Below are positions 52,376 through 61,279 of a stretch of DNA of 64,000 nucleotides, piece by piece. The DNA lies in the NCBI GenBank assembly GCA_910578345.1, contig CAJTRA010000001.1, positions 42,106 to 106,105 of the forward strand. The letters run 5' to 3'. How positions within the stretch are numbered: position 1 is the first letter of the stretch; every line of letters starts with the position of its first letter. The notes under the pieces were generated by a model. That model saw only the letters and a program-made list of their open reading frames with translations. It did no database searches and was not told where the DNA came from. The DNA is from an uncultured Lachnospiraceae bacterium. Its GTDB lineage: Bacteria; Bacillota; Clostridia; Lachnospirales; Lachnospiraceae. Position numbers and translations under genes: made by a program.

Positions 52376-54460
52376 CTAAAACAATCCCCTTTTCTGCATA
52401 TGTCTCGCTGTCTCTTCCGGCAGCCTTGTCACCGCCATACTCATCTGCAGCAAGTTTTTCTCCTCTCCCTGCATACCGGTCAGGGAAAAAGTGATATTCG
52501 GATCTTTCGTCGGGAATACGTAAGTATTCTCACCGACTTTAAATCCGTTCACCTGGATCTGTCTTCCCTTTACAGGCACCTGTGTCCCATTCCATCTGAT
52601 CTGCTGCAGATAGATCAGACAGCATTCACTGCAGGGATCGATCCGCAAAGCGCTTCTGCCTCTGTCGATCGTCACTTCCAGTTCTAACATCCCTTCCGGT
52701 GTGATCCGCACCTGCTCTTCCATCGTCTCGTCAAGAAAAAACGACTGCTCTTCCTGAAATCCCCTTCCGGTATCTTCATAGATCTGGATCCGATCCCTTT
52801 GTGCCATTCTCTCCTGACCTCTGCAGAAATCTTCCACAGTATAGACCGGATGGCCGATCGCCTCACGGATTTGTGCCATAGACATACGCTTCCCCGTCAC
52901 ATACTGCTGAAAGACCATTTCCTGCCTGCGGTATTGCTCCGCGTCGGATTGTGTAATGCCCAGCTTTTCCATTACCAAATCAAGATTTAATCTATTTCTC
53001 TTTTCATTCTCTAATAAATAACAGTAGATTGCCCGAAAAGCGATCTCTTTCGTCTCAATCTGTTTCTCAAAACTCCACTCATAATCGATAACATGCCATT
53101 CCTGTCCGGCTCCCTCTGAGAGAATCAGATTGGCAAAGATCAGATCATAATCTGCCACCGGCTTCTCCTCCCCACAGGAGATCCTTCGCAGATATTCGTC
53201 GAACAGTCCCTGAAAGCTCTCCACATCATTCCGCTCCAGATATCCGTCAAGAAGCTCCTCCAGCCTGACGCCCTTGATATATTCCAGTTCCAGATAAGGA
53301 GTCCCGTCTTCCTTCTCTTTCAGCACACATCGGTTCACTGCCAGTCCACTGCCCGCAAACCGTTCTGTCAAGAGCCCGGCCATCTTCGCCATATTGTTGA
53401 TATGTCCCCATGCCTGTTTGGATAACGGGTGCTTCTCTATAATTTTGCCCCGCATTGTCCTGCGCTGTACCGTCTTAATCGCAAAATCAGGCTTTCTGTC
53501 GTTCGAATACTTGACATATTCTTCTTCCAGCGCCGGCCCCAACAGCAGCATATAGGAATTCGAAAAAAGCGGGAACTGGCCTTCCTGTATGATCGTATCA
53601 AATACTTTCTTCTCGTCAAACAACTGCAGTCTGTCTCTGTCAAAATTGCGCAGGTTCGCAGATAATTCTCCCACCTGTGGAAGCCGTTCATCTGAATAGA
53701 GACTGGTCATGAACTTATAGTCCGGATAAGGATAATACATCTGTGCCTCGGTAAACCCACAGTCTGCAGCGATCTTAAGCAGACCTTCCCTCGTAAACGT
53801 CCGCACCACACCGCCCTCCGGGTAATTTTCCAGTCCAGAGAAAAAGTCACCCAGATGATCCTCTCTGCAGCCCGCCCAATATTTCAGGCCAAACTTGTTC
53901 TCAATGGCAATCGCGATATGGCCTGTCTGTTTCACATGCCGCTTTATGATATTCAGAAAGCTCTCATAGGGCCTGTCAGACCCAATATACGCCTGTGCGT
54001 ACTCAAATACCCCGATCAGGCAGATATAATCATAGTCACAGGGAAGATCCGGCTCAATATCCTGAAAGTTCCCCACATGGATCGTCACATTATCCGCATC
54101 CATATGCCGGTAGGCATTGATCTTACTGCGCTTGCCTGACAGGTCAATGCTGGTCACTTCTGCCGCCTTACGCGCCAGCGCACCGGTGATTGCCCCACAT
54201 CCCGATCCAACTTCCAGGACTTTCATCTCCTTCGAGATGGGCAGCCATTCAACGATATTCTCCCGCAGAGGAGACAGATGATAGAGGATCGGCCAGCTCT
54301 CCCGGTGCTCAATGATCCGCTGGTACTCTACCGCAGCATAATTGCGGGCAATCTCTAAAAGTTCATCCTCCACTTCTCCGTCGCAATAATAATCCTCACC
54401 CGGGTAATGGGTCAGATCCAGTTTCACTTTTCCGATCTTCTCTATCCTATCGTTCGACAT
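52376..54460 (-). CDS. Methyltransferase-kinase fusion, WbdD-like chain-terminating candidate
   Basis: About 694 residues from MSNDRIEKIG; an ATG 4 codons upstream is possible. The N-terminal half is a class I SAM methyltransferase: motif I LEVGSGCGAITGALA (about residue 83), acidic SIDLSG, and CDYDYICLIGVFEYA. From about 300 there is a protein-kinase-like fold: glycine-poor first strands, the beta-3 Lys in FAIKTV (about 329), ADYDLIFANL (catalytic Asp 437 or 439 and Asn 444) and the metal Asp in VIDYEW (459). A beta-rich C-terminal domain of about 120 residues follows. Order methyltransferase-kinase is that of E. coli WbdD, which caps O8/O9a O-antigen. Here it sits just before the Wzt/Wzm genes. 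Activity is inferred. Confidence 0.8.
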   Translation of the reverse strand: MSNDRIEKIGKVKLDLTHYPGEDYYCDGEVEDELLEIARNYAAVEYQRIIEHRESWPILYHLSPLRENIVEWLPISKEMKVLEVGSGCGAITGALARKAAEVTSIDLSGKRSKINAYRHMDADNVTIHVGNFQDIEPDLPCDYDYICLIGVFEYAQAYIGSDRPYESFLNIIKRHVKQTGHIAIAIENKFGLKYWAGCREDHLGDFFSGLENYPEGGVVRTFTREGLLKIAADCGFTEAQMYYPYPDYKFMTSLYSDERLPQVGELSANLRNFDRDRLQLFDEKKVFDTIIQEGQFPLFSNSYMLLLGPALEEEYVKYSNDRKPDFAIKTVQRRTMRGKIIEKHPLSKQAWGHINNMAKMAGLLTERFAGSGLAVNRCVLKEKEDGTPYLELEYIKGVRLEELLDGYLERNDVESFQGLFDEYLRRISCGEEKPVADYDLIFANLILSEGAGQEWHVIDYEWSFEKQIETKEIAFRAIYCYLLENEKRNRLNLDLVMEKLGITQSDAEQYRRQEMVFQQYVTGKRMSMAQIREAIGHPVYTVEDFCRGQERMAQRDRIQIYEDTGRGFQEEQSFFLDETMEEQVRITPEGMLELEVTIDRGRSALRIDPCSECCLIYLQQIRWNGTQVPVKGRQIQVNGFKVGENTYVFPTKDPNITFSLTGMQGEEKNLLQMSMAVTRLPEETARHMQKRGLF

Positions 54461-54549
54461 CCTGACATCCATCCCTTTCCGTTTCCAGTCGTTATCACAA
54501 TTCCCGGCATGCCCCCATCGGCGGCACAAATGATACGTAAACCATTTCA

Positions 54550-54575
54550 GAAGAATCGTCCAAAGACGATTCTTC
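54550..54575. other. Strong hairpin between the exporter ATPase and capping-enzyme genes
   Basis: GAAGAATCGTC-CAAA-GACGATTCTTC: perfect 11-bp arms, 4-base loop, no T tract on either strand, in the 168-base gap 54461-54628. A second, weaker stem AGGCG/CGCCT lies at about 54599-54618. It could be an RNA processing or pausing site that sets expression of the two genes. Confidence 0.55.
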
Positions 54576-54628
54576 AATAGATGACTTAGATTCTCTTAGG
54601 CGGCATTCTTTGACGCCTTAGAAAACCT

Positions 54629-55957
54629 TCATCTCTTGCACACTTCTATTCTGGAATTCATATCATAGAACCCGACTGTATTCTTATCTGATATCACTGT
54701 TAGATTCAGCACATCGTACAATCTATGATATACCGTGAAATCATCCTCCTCGTATCCAGTCACCCCCAGGGAGAGCAGATATTCTCCTCCCTGCAGGTTC
54801 ATTTCCTGCGTGAAATTCACCTCATACTCTTCCCCCGCCGCCACCGGTTCCAGAAATGATTTCTCAAACATGGTATTGGTGCCCGTGATCTCCGTCCCAC
54901 GCACATTCTTGATCGTAAAGGCAAAGATAGGCGCATGCAGATCCTCTGCCATATGCACTTTCATATAGATCGTAAACCGGCTTCCTTTTAAGACCGCCGA
55001 GGTTATGACACCCTTGTCATCTGTGATATGATATTCTGTGATCACAGCCTTCTTCGAACCATATTCCAGCAGCTCCGGATTCTCTGCCATGCCGCCGGAC
55101 TGCGCTGCCGGCAGACATTCTTCCTCTTCCGGTTTCGACGTCTCACTTTTGACTCCCTTTGCAGCATTCCTAAGCTGTTCGTCGTCAACCAGTCTGTCAT
55201 GTTCCGGCTCTGGCGCCGCATACTGTCCTACCAGCACCTGCTTATAGGTATCGATCATCTCCTTCGCCGAACCCTCTCCAAGTTTGGTCCCCTGGTTCAA
55301 GAGCACAACTCTGTCACAGTATTTGCTGATACTGCTAAGATCATGACTGACGAAAACGATGGTCTTGCCCATCTCCTTAAATTCTTCGAATTTGTGATAA
55401 CATTTCGCCTGGAAGAAGACGTCTCCCACAGACAACGCCTCATCCACGATCAGAATCTCCGGATCGATATTAATCGCCACTGCGAAAGCAAGCCGCACAA
55501 ACATACCGCTGGAATACGTCTTCACCGGCTGATAGACATACTCCCCGATATCTGCAAATTCCAGAATCGAGTCCAGCTTCTCATCGATCTCTTTCTCCGT
55601 AAAGCCGATCATCGTTCCATTCAGGTAAATATTTTCAATGCCATTGTATTCGTTATTAAAACCAGCGCCCAGCTCTAACAGCGCCGAAATGCGCCCATTG
55701 ACCGTCACGTTTCCCCTCGTCGGGTTCAGCACGCCTGTAATGATCTTCAGAATCGTAGATTTCCCGGAACCGTTCGTCCCGATGATGCCCACACATTCTC
55801 CCTGTCTGATCGTCAGATTGACCCCTTTCAGGGCACGATGTTCTGTGTGATGCTTACCGCGCCCGATTCCCAACGCCTCTTTCAGCCTGTCTGACGGCTT
55901 ATCGTATAATTTATAAATTTTTTCGACATCTGTCACCTGAATTGCAATATTATCCAT
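54629..55957 (-). CDS. Polysaccharide ABC exporter ATPase with Wzt-type C-terminal carbohydrate-recognition domain
   Basis: 442 residues from MDNIAIQVTDVEKIYKLY. The ABC domain (1-250) has Walker A GTNGSGKST, signature YSSGMFVRLAFAVA, Walker B ILIVDEAL and the H-loop VSHDLSS. After a charged linker the C-terminal 150 residues form a beta-sandwich with the Wzt_C pattern (AVITEYHITDDKG, FTIYMKVHMAEDLHAPIFAFTIKN, GEYLLSLGVTG, HRLYDVLNLTV). In E. coli O9a this domain binds the WbdD-modified chain end. The start ATG follows AGGATCGATT. It pairs with the permease at 55993. Confidence 0.92.
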   Translation of the reverse strand: MDNIAIQVTDVEKIYKLYDKPSDRLKEALGIGRGKHHTEHRALKGVNLTIRQGECVGIIGTNGSGKSTILKIITGVLNPTRGNVTVNGRISALLELGAGFNNEYNGIENIYLNGTMIGFTEKEIDEKLDSILEFADIGEYVYQPVKTYSSGMFVRLAFAVAINIDPEILIVDEALSVGDVFFQAKCYHKFEEFKEMGKTIVFVSHDLSSISKYCDRVVLLNQGTKLGEGSAKEMIDTYKQVLVGQYAAPEPEHDRLVDDEQLRNAAKGVKSETSKPEEEECLPAAQSGGMAENPELLEYGSKKAVITEYHITDDKGVITSAVLKGSRFTIYMKVHMAEDLHAPIFAFTIKNVRGTEITGTNTMFEKSFLEPVAAGEEYEVNFTQEMNLQGGEYLLSLGVTGYEEDDFTVYHRLYDVLNLTVISDKNTVGFYDMNSRIEVCKR

Positions 55958-55992
55958 AATCGATCCTGTTTCTCCATAACCATTCAGATATT

Positions 55993-57030
55993 TTACAGCA
56001 CATCCGCAAAATGCACCCGCATCCTTCTGAAGATCAATGTCCCGATACAGAACAAGCTGATCGTAAAAATCCAGAAATAGGTGGAGGAATAAAAGTGCTC
56101 CCAGAACCACACTTCCTCATAGATCGCGCTCCGGTATCCATTGACGATATAGACGAGCGGATTTAATTTAAAAAGCATCTTCATATTATCCGTCTTCAGC
56201 ATCGTGATATTCCACAGGATCGGCGTCGCCCACATACCGATCTGCAGCGCGATCGCAATGATCTGCTGCAGATCCCTGATAAACACCACCACCGCACAGG
56301 TTAAATAGCTCATGCCAAGCACCAGAAGGAACAGACAGAAACTATAATAGATCAGTTGAAGCGTATAGACATTAGGATAATAGCCGTATCCGACCGATAC
56401 GACCATCAGTACAACAACAAAAAACAGATGGATAAAGGTAGCGGAGATCACTTTGATGATCGGCAGGATGCTGATGTTGAAGACCACTTTCTTGACCAGG
56501 TAATTGTATTCCAGTAAAGCCATTGTTCCCTGTGTGATCGCCTCCGAAAAATAGAACCAGGGCACCAGCCCCGCTGTCAGATACAGAACATAAGGCACTT
56601 CCAACCCACTCGCCACCATCTGGCTCCTGGTATCGAATACCTTATCGAAAACGATCCAATACATGACCACGGTAACAATCGGCTGCGCCGTCGCCCAGAT
56701 GATTCCCAGATAGGAGCCTGCATACCGGTTCTTAAAGTCATTCTTCGCCAGCTTCCAGATCAGTTTCCTGCTCTGGAAAAGCTCCGCCGGAATGGTCAGA
56801 ATCCTCTCATAATAAATCGTAAAGATAATACAGGTAAACGTGATCAGCACACAACCGCTTACTTTCTTCATCTGTTCCGTCACCTGATCCGCGAGCGGAT
56901 TATGGTGATGCACGAGCACCAGCGCCAAAATCAGACCAAGTCCCCAGAATATGGCAATTCCTGCGGACTTCTTCGGCGTCTTTATTTTCTTGTCAGATTG
57001 ATTGATATACTCCGTCTTATCCAAATTCAT
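55993..57030 (-). CDS. Polysaccharide ABC exporter permease (Wzm/TagG type, ABC2)
   Basis: 345 residues from MNLDKTEYINQSDKK; a GTG 6 codons upstream is the longer choice. An extra N-terminal hydrophobic helix precedes the six helices usual for Wzm/TagG, including LIWKLAKNDFKNRYAGSYLGIIWATAQP, characteristic of the family, and FYFSEAITQGTMALLEYNYLVKK. It exports an undecaprenyl-linked polysaccharide. It is 35 bases upstream of the ATPase gene, with which it forms the exporter; there is no Wzx/Wzy pair in the window. Confidence 0.93.
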   Translation of the reverse strand: MNLDKTEYINQSDKKIKTPKKSAGIAIFWGLGLILALVLVHHHNPLADQVTEQMKKVSGCVLITFTCIIFTIYYERILTIPAELFQSRKLIWKLAKNDFKNRYAGSYLGIIWATAQPIVTVVMYWIVFDKVFDTRSQMVASGLEVPYVLYLTAGLVPWFYFSEAITQGTMALLEYNYLVKKVVFNISILPIIKVISATFIHLFFVVVLMVVSVGYGYYPNVYTLQLIYYSFCLFLLVLGMSYLTCAVVVFIRDLQQIIAIALQIGMWATPILWNITMLKTDNMKMLFKLNPLVYIVNGYRSAIYEEVWFWEHFYSSTYFWIFTISLFCIGTLIFRRMRVHFADVL

Positions 57031-57129
57031 CGCTATACCTGTGTACACTGCATCTCTTCCCGCAGTGCCGCCTTACTGAGAATTTCGTTCTAACCGCCAT
57101 AATTTTGCTCTGCGGAATCTCAAATCACA

Positions 57130-57175
57130 AGACAAGCAGGCTTGTCTGAGAGAATGCTCTGTTCCCCGCATTCTC
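57130..57175. other. Two tandem hairpins between rmlC and the exporter permease
   Basis: AGACAAGC-AG-GCTTGTCT (57130-57147) and GAGAATG ... CATTCTC (57150-57156 with 57169-57175), directly after the RmlC stop codon on the minus strand and without T tract. They fill most of the 148-base gap. Confidence 0.5.
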
Positions 57176-57178
57176 ATA

Positions 57179-57745
57179 CTATCCTTCGCGGTACTTCTTT
57201 GTATACTCTGCGATGCCGCCCCATTTCGTGTCCTTGTCTGACAGGACAGGTGAAATCCCTTCCGGGATCGGCCACTCCACCCCAATGCCCGGATCGTTCC
57301 ACAAAATACCGCCCTCGTCGTTCGGATGATAGAAATCCGTGCACTTATAAGCGAACTCTGCATAATCCGATAACACAAGGAATCCATGTGCAAAATTCTT
57401 CGGAACAAAGAACTGTTTCTTATTCTCCGCAGAAAGCACCACACCATGCCATTTGCCATAGGTTGCAGATCCCGGCCTTAAATCCACCGCCACATCGAAA
57501 ACCTCCCCGCTCAAAACGCGGACCAGCTTATCCTGCGGATACTGGATCTGGAAATGCAGGCCGCGGAGTACATGCTTCGTGGAGGCAGACTGGTTATCCT
57601 GCACGAAGACCTGGTCTATGCCAGCCTCCTTGAAATCATTGTAGTTATAAGTCTCTATAAAATAACCTCTGGAATCGCCAAACACAGTCGGCACAATCAC
57701 CTTCAATCCCTCGATCTCACATGTCTCCACTGTTATCTTGCCCAT
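57179..57745 (-). CDS. rfbC: dTDP-4-dehydrorhamnose 3,5-epimerase
   Basis: 188 residues, cupin fold. Characteristic sequences are VFGDSRGYFIETYN, VFVQDNQSASTKHVLRGLHFQ (with the catalytic His after RGL), VDLRPGSATYGKW and FAHGFLVLSDYAEFAYKCT. It epimerises C3 and C5 of the 4-keto sugar nucleotide in dTDP-L-rhamnose synthesis. Next in the pathway should come RmlD, which is not in the window. Confidence 0.96.
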   Translation of the reverse strand: MGKITVETCEIEGLKVIVPTVFGDSRGYFIETYNYNDFKEAGIDQVFVQDNQSASTKHVLRGLHFQIQYPQDKLVRVLSGEVFDVAVDLRPGSATYGKWHGVVLSAENKKQFFVPKNFAHGFLVLSDYAEFAYKCTDFYHPNDEGGILWNDPGIGVEWPIPEGISPVLSDKDTKWGGIAEYTKKYREG

Positions 57746-57877
57746 CTTATCTCTGTCCTCTCTATCTTTGTGTAACCTGACCTTTCACGCTTATGCATTC
57801 GCCTGTCGGCCATGTACGCTCATTCTTTCCATATCACTTCTCACAAATCACAGACGGCGCCTTATCCTGACCCTCCA

Positions 57878-59230
57878 TCAGTCGTCTTCTTCCCCGACCG
57901 GCACATTACCGCTGTCGCCGTCGATGACACCGGAATACCCTGCAGCGCCCTTCGCGTGATTGATCGAAGTATCAATATTCATATAGCACAGATTCAAATC
58001 TACCGGCGTGTCAATACCATCCACCACACCCTTGGACGTGTACTGCCACATATGATAATATTCATCATAGGAAGGAATCTCTGCATATTCTGCAAGCCAT
58101 GTCTTGTAGGCAGACAATTCTTTCATCTCCACCTGATCCTTCAGCCAGTTTCTGGAACCATAGATGCCTGTCTCATATCCAGCAGCAGCAATCGTCTCCA
58201 AAAAAGCCTTATGGATCCTTGTCCGCTCCTCAGCCTCAAGCCCGTCTGCGCGCCCTGTACCGCCGGCGCTCTCGCTGTCAAGAAATACCGGATAGTCTAC
58301 ATCGTATTCTTCGATCAGGCTGATCACCATACTGGCCTCTTCCACGGCTTCCACTTCATCCACCGCCTGGGTGAAGAAATACACTCCTACCGGAATCTCC
58401 GCCTCAATCGCACCCCTGATGTTCTGCTCATACATAGGGTCTAACACCAGCGCACCGCTCGACGCGCCCCGATAGCCGCATCGTATGATGGCAAACTCTA
58501 TCCCTGCCTCCTTGACCTCATCCCAGTCGATGGTCTTATTCCATTTCGAAACGTCGATCCCCAGCCTGGCATTACCACTGGCAAACTGCAATTGTGTATT
58601 CTCGCTGCCATCCGCCGCCTCTTCGGCGCCTTTTACTTCCTTATCTTCCTTCTCTGCATCGATCTCATCCTCTGTCATGATCAGATATTCAATGTCGTCT
58701 AATGTACGGTATTCAATCTCCTGCTTCACCCGGATCGATGTCAGGGTATTTGGCATATTAAATCCTTCTGTCTCTTTCAGGGATACGCTGTATTCGCCTG
58801 CCCGCAGTCCGTCGATATAAATAATGCCATCCTCATCCGTATCTGTGTATTCTCCTGCACCGCGCACTTCAACGACAAAAGGCGTTCCTGTCACCAGCCG
58901 GCCTACGCTGTCCACGATCATGATCCTTAAGTCCTTCGCCACAGAACTCATCATAAGAGACACACTTCGTCCGGAATAGGTCTCTATACTCTTAAATTTG
59001 ACTTCTGGATCAAAAAAGGTCTCATCCCGCAGGAAAGCAGACAGATCATTTCCTCTCTGTCCACCATCTTTCTCCTCTTCCAGCGCTGCTGTCTCCTGCA
59101 CGGTTTCCTCCGTCCCAAGCCCCAGCTTGCGCTTCACCAGATCCAGATTGGCCGCCGCGATCGCACCTACCAGCGCCACGAACAGGAATATGACAAAAAA
59201 CAGCAGTCTTTTGATTTTCTTAGAGCCCAT
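57878..59230 (-). CDS. Membrane-anchored GH25 muramidase-like protein
   Basis: About 450 residues from MGSKKIKRLLFFVIFLF. The N-terminal membrane anchor (8-30) is followed by a linker, a prealbumin/Cna-B-like beta domain (about 95-180; TPFVVEVRG, DTDEDGIIYIDGLRAGEYSVSLKE), an acidic spacer and a C-terminal GH25 domain with LGIDVSKWNKTIDW (catalytic Asp), FAIIRCGYRG, GVYFFTQAVDEVEAVEEA, FLDSES (Asp and Glu retained) and HMWQYTSKG. Muramidases cut the peptidoglycan glycan chain. Its ATG overlaps the end of rmlA by 11 bases. A longer version lies at 61280, so the two flank rmlB and rmlA. Confidence 0.88.
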   Translation of the reverse strand: MGSKKIKRLLFFVIFLFVALVGAIAAANLDLVKRKLGLGTEETVQETAALEEEKDGGQRGNDLSAFLRDETFFDPEVKFKSIETYSGRSVSLMMSSVAKDLRIMIVDSVGRLVTGTPFVVEVRGAGEYTDTDEDGIIYIDGLRAGEYSVSLKETEGFNMPNTLTSIRVKQEIEYRTLDDIEYLIMTEDEIDAEKEDKEVKGAEEAADGSENTQLQFASGNARLGIDVSKWNKTIDWDEVKEAGIEFAIIRCGYRGASSGALVLDPMYEQNIRGAIEAEIPVGVYFFTQAVDEVEAVEEASMVISLIEEYDVDYPVFLDSESAGGTGRADGLEAEERTRIHKAFLETIAAAGYETGIYGSRNWLKDQVEMKELSAYKTWLAEYAEIPSYDEYYHMWQYTSKGVVDGIDTPVDLNLCYMNIDTSINHAKGAAGYSGVIDGDSGNVPVGEEDD

Positions 59231-60089
59231 TTGCAACCTCTATCATATACTGGCCATAATTGGTCTTCATCAACGGTTCTGCCAGCTTTAGCAACTGTTC
59301 TTTCGTAATAAATCCCCTCTTATAAGCAATTTCCTCAATACAGGAAATATACAGTCCCTGTCTCTTCTGAAACGCCGCAACGAAATCCGCCGCATCCAGC
59401 AGGGAATCATGATTGCCCGTATCCAGCCATGCGAAGCCGCGCCCCAGTGTCTCCACACGCAGGTCTCCCCTGCGCAGATATTCATTGTTCACACTCGTGA
59501 TCTCAATCTCTCCTCTGGCAGACGGCTGCACATGCGCCGCGATCTCCACCACATCATTGTCATAGAAATATAATCCCGGCACCGCATAATTACTCTTGGG
59601 GTGTTCCGGCTTCTCCTCGATCGAGAGCGCCTTACCATTCTCATCAAACTCCACGACGCCATACTCTCTCGGATCCCTGACATAATACCCGAAAATCGTC
59701 GCCCCTTTCTCCCTGGATGCCACATCCCTGAGCACTCTGGAGAAACTCTGTCCATAGAAAATATTGTCCCCAAGCACCAGTGCAACCCTGTCGTCCCCGA
59801 TAAAATCAGCGCCGATAATAAAGGCATCCGCCAGGCCCCGCGGCGTCTCCTGCACCGCATATTCCATCCGCAGTCCAAGCTGTTCTCCCGTACCAAACAG
59901 CTCCTGGAATGAAGGCAGATCCCGTGGAGTCGATATAATCAGGATATCCCTGATCCCTGCCAGCATCAGCGTGGACAATGGGTAATAGATCATCGGCTTG
60001 TCATAAATCGGCATGATCTGCTTAGAGACTGCCTTCGTCAACGGATACAGCCTGGTGCCCGAACCGCCTGCCAGAATAATTCCCTTCAT
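59220..60089 (-). CDS. rfbA: Glucose-1-phosphate thymidylyltransferase
   Basis: 289 residues. The nucleotide-binding loop LAGGSGTRLYPLTKAVSKQ and PIYDKPMIYYPLSTLM, QETPRGLADAF, LVLGDNIFYG and EEKPEHPKSNYAVPGLYFYD are all typical RmlA. It makes dTDP-glucose from dTTP and glucose-1-phosphate, the first step to dTDP-rhamnose. The last codons overlap the ribosome site of the GH25 gene. Confidence 0.97.
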   Translation of the reverse strand: MKGIILAGGSGTRLYPLTKAVSKQIMPIYDKPMIYYPLSTLMLAGIRDILIISTPRDLPSFQELFGTGEQLGLRMEYAVQETPRGLADAFIIGADFIGDDRVALVLGDNIFYGQSFSRVLRDVASREKGATIFGYYVRDPREYGVVEFDENGKALSIEEKPEHPKSNYAVPGLYFYDNDVVEIAAHVQPSARGEIEITSVNNEYLRRGDLRVETLGRGFAWLDTGNHDSLLDAADFVAAFQKRQGLYISCIEEIAYKRGFITKEQLLKLAEPLMKTNYGQYMIEVANGL

Positions 60090-60135
60090 TGAAGCTACCT
60101 TCTTTCTTCCGAAATCTCAGATCGATCTTTTCATC

Positions 60136-61218
60136 TCACTCGTCTTTGTACATCTCCGCATAATACTTCTGGTAGTCGCCGCTTGTGACGTTCTTCATCC
60201 ACGCTTCATTCTCAAAGAACCACTGGATCGTACGGCGGATCCCCTCCTCAAACATCGTCTCCGGCTCCCACCCGATCTCTTTCCTGATCTTGTCCGGCGC
60301 GATGGCATATCTTCTGTCATGGCCTTTGCGGTCTTCTACATACGTGATCAGATCCTCGCTGACAAGCGCCTTTCGCGGATCGTCCTCAGGAAGCATTTCC
60401 CGCAGCGTTTTGATAATAATCTTAATGATCTCGATATTCTGTTTCTCATTGTGGCCGCCCACATTGTATGTCTCAAACAGTCTGCCCTGTTCCTGCACCA
60501 TATCGATCGCCTTGGCATGATCCTCCACATACAGCCAGTCACGGACATTCCTGCCATCCCCGTAGACAGGCAGCTTCTTTCCCTGGAGGGCGTTGTTGAT
60601 GATCAGCGGGATCAGCTTCTCCGGGAACTGATACGGTCCGTAGTTGTTGGAACAGTTGGTGATATTCGCCGGAAAATGATAGGTGTCCATATAGGCTTTC
60701 ACCAGCATGTCCGAACTCGCCTTGCTGGCGGAATAGGGACTTCTCGGCGCATAGGGCGTCGTCTCATAGAAATAACCGCCGTCTTCCTCCAAAGAGCCAT
60801 ATACTTCATCCGTGGAGACGTGCAGGAATTTCTTTCCCTCCTGAAAACTGCCGTCGGGCAGCTCCCAGGCCGCTTTCGCACAGTTTAACATCACTGCTGT
60901 GCCAAGCACATTGGTCTGCACGAAAATCTCCGGATTGCGGATACTCCTGTCCACATGACTCTCCGCCGCGAAATGCACCACTCTGTCAATCTCATTCTCC
61001 GCGAAGACTGCTGAAATCGCCTCTTTGTCGCAGATATCCGCCTTAAGGAAGGTATAGTTCTCCCAGCTCTCAAATTCTTTCAGATTCTCCAGATTGCCTG
61101 CATATGTCAATGCATCAACATTGATGATCCGGATCTGACTGCCATACTTACGAAACATATAATGAATATAATTGGATCCGATAAAGCCGGCTCCTCCTGT
61201 CACGAGATAGGTTCTCAT
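60136..61218 (-). CDS. rfbB: dTDP-glucose 4,6-dehydratase
   Basis: 360 residues from MRTYLVTGGAGFIGSNYIHYMF with the GxxGxxG NAD-binding motif; STDEVYG (catalytic Thr-Asp-Glu) and YSASKASSD (YxxxK) follow, then NCSNNYGPYQFPEKLIPL. GGAGG lies 5 bases before the ATG at 61218. It converts dTDP-glucose to the 4-keto-6-deoxy sugar. Upstream lies the large GH25 gene, 61 bases away. Confidence 0.97.
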   Translation of the reverse strand: MRTYLVTGGAGFIGSNYIHYMFRKYGSQIRIINVDALTYAGNLENLKEFESWENYTFLKADICDKEAISAVFAENEIDRVVHFAAESHVDRSIRNPEIFVQTNVLGTAVMLNCAKAAWELPDGSFQEGKKFLHVSTDEVYGSLEEDGGYFYETTPYAPRSPYSASKASSDMLVKAYMDTYHFPANITNCSNNYGPYQFPEKLIPLIINNALQGKKLPVYGDGRNVRDWLYVEDHAKAIDMVQEQGRLFETYNVGGHNEKQNIEIIKIIIKTLREMLPEDDPRKALVSEDLITYVEDRKGHDRRYAIAPDKIRKEIGWEPETMFEEGIRRTIQWFFENEAWMKNVTSGDYQKYYAEMYKDE

Positions 61219-61279
61219 AATTGCCTCCAAATTTTCTTTTTATAGTAATGATACTGCCACCTTCTCTTAAATTCAACCC

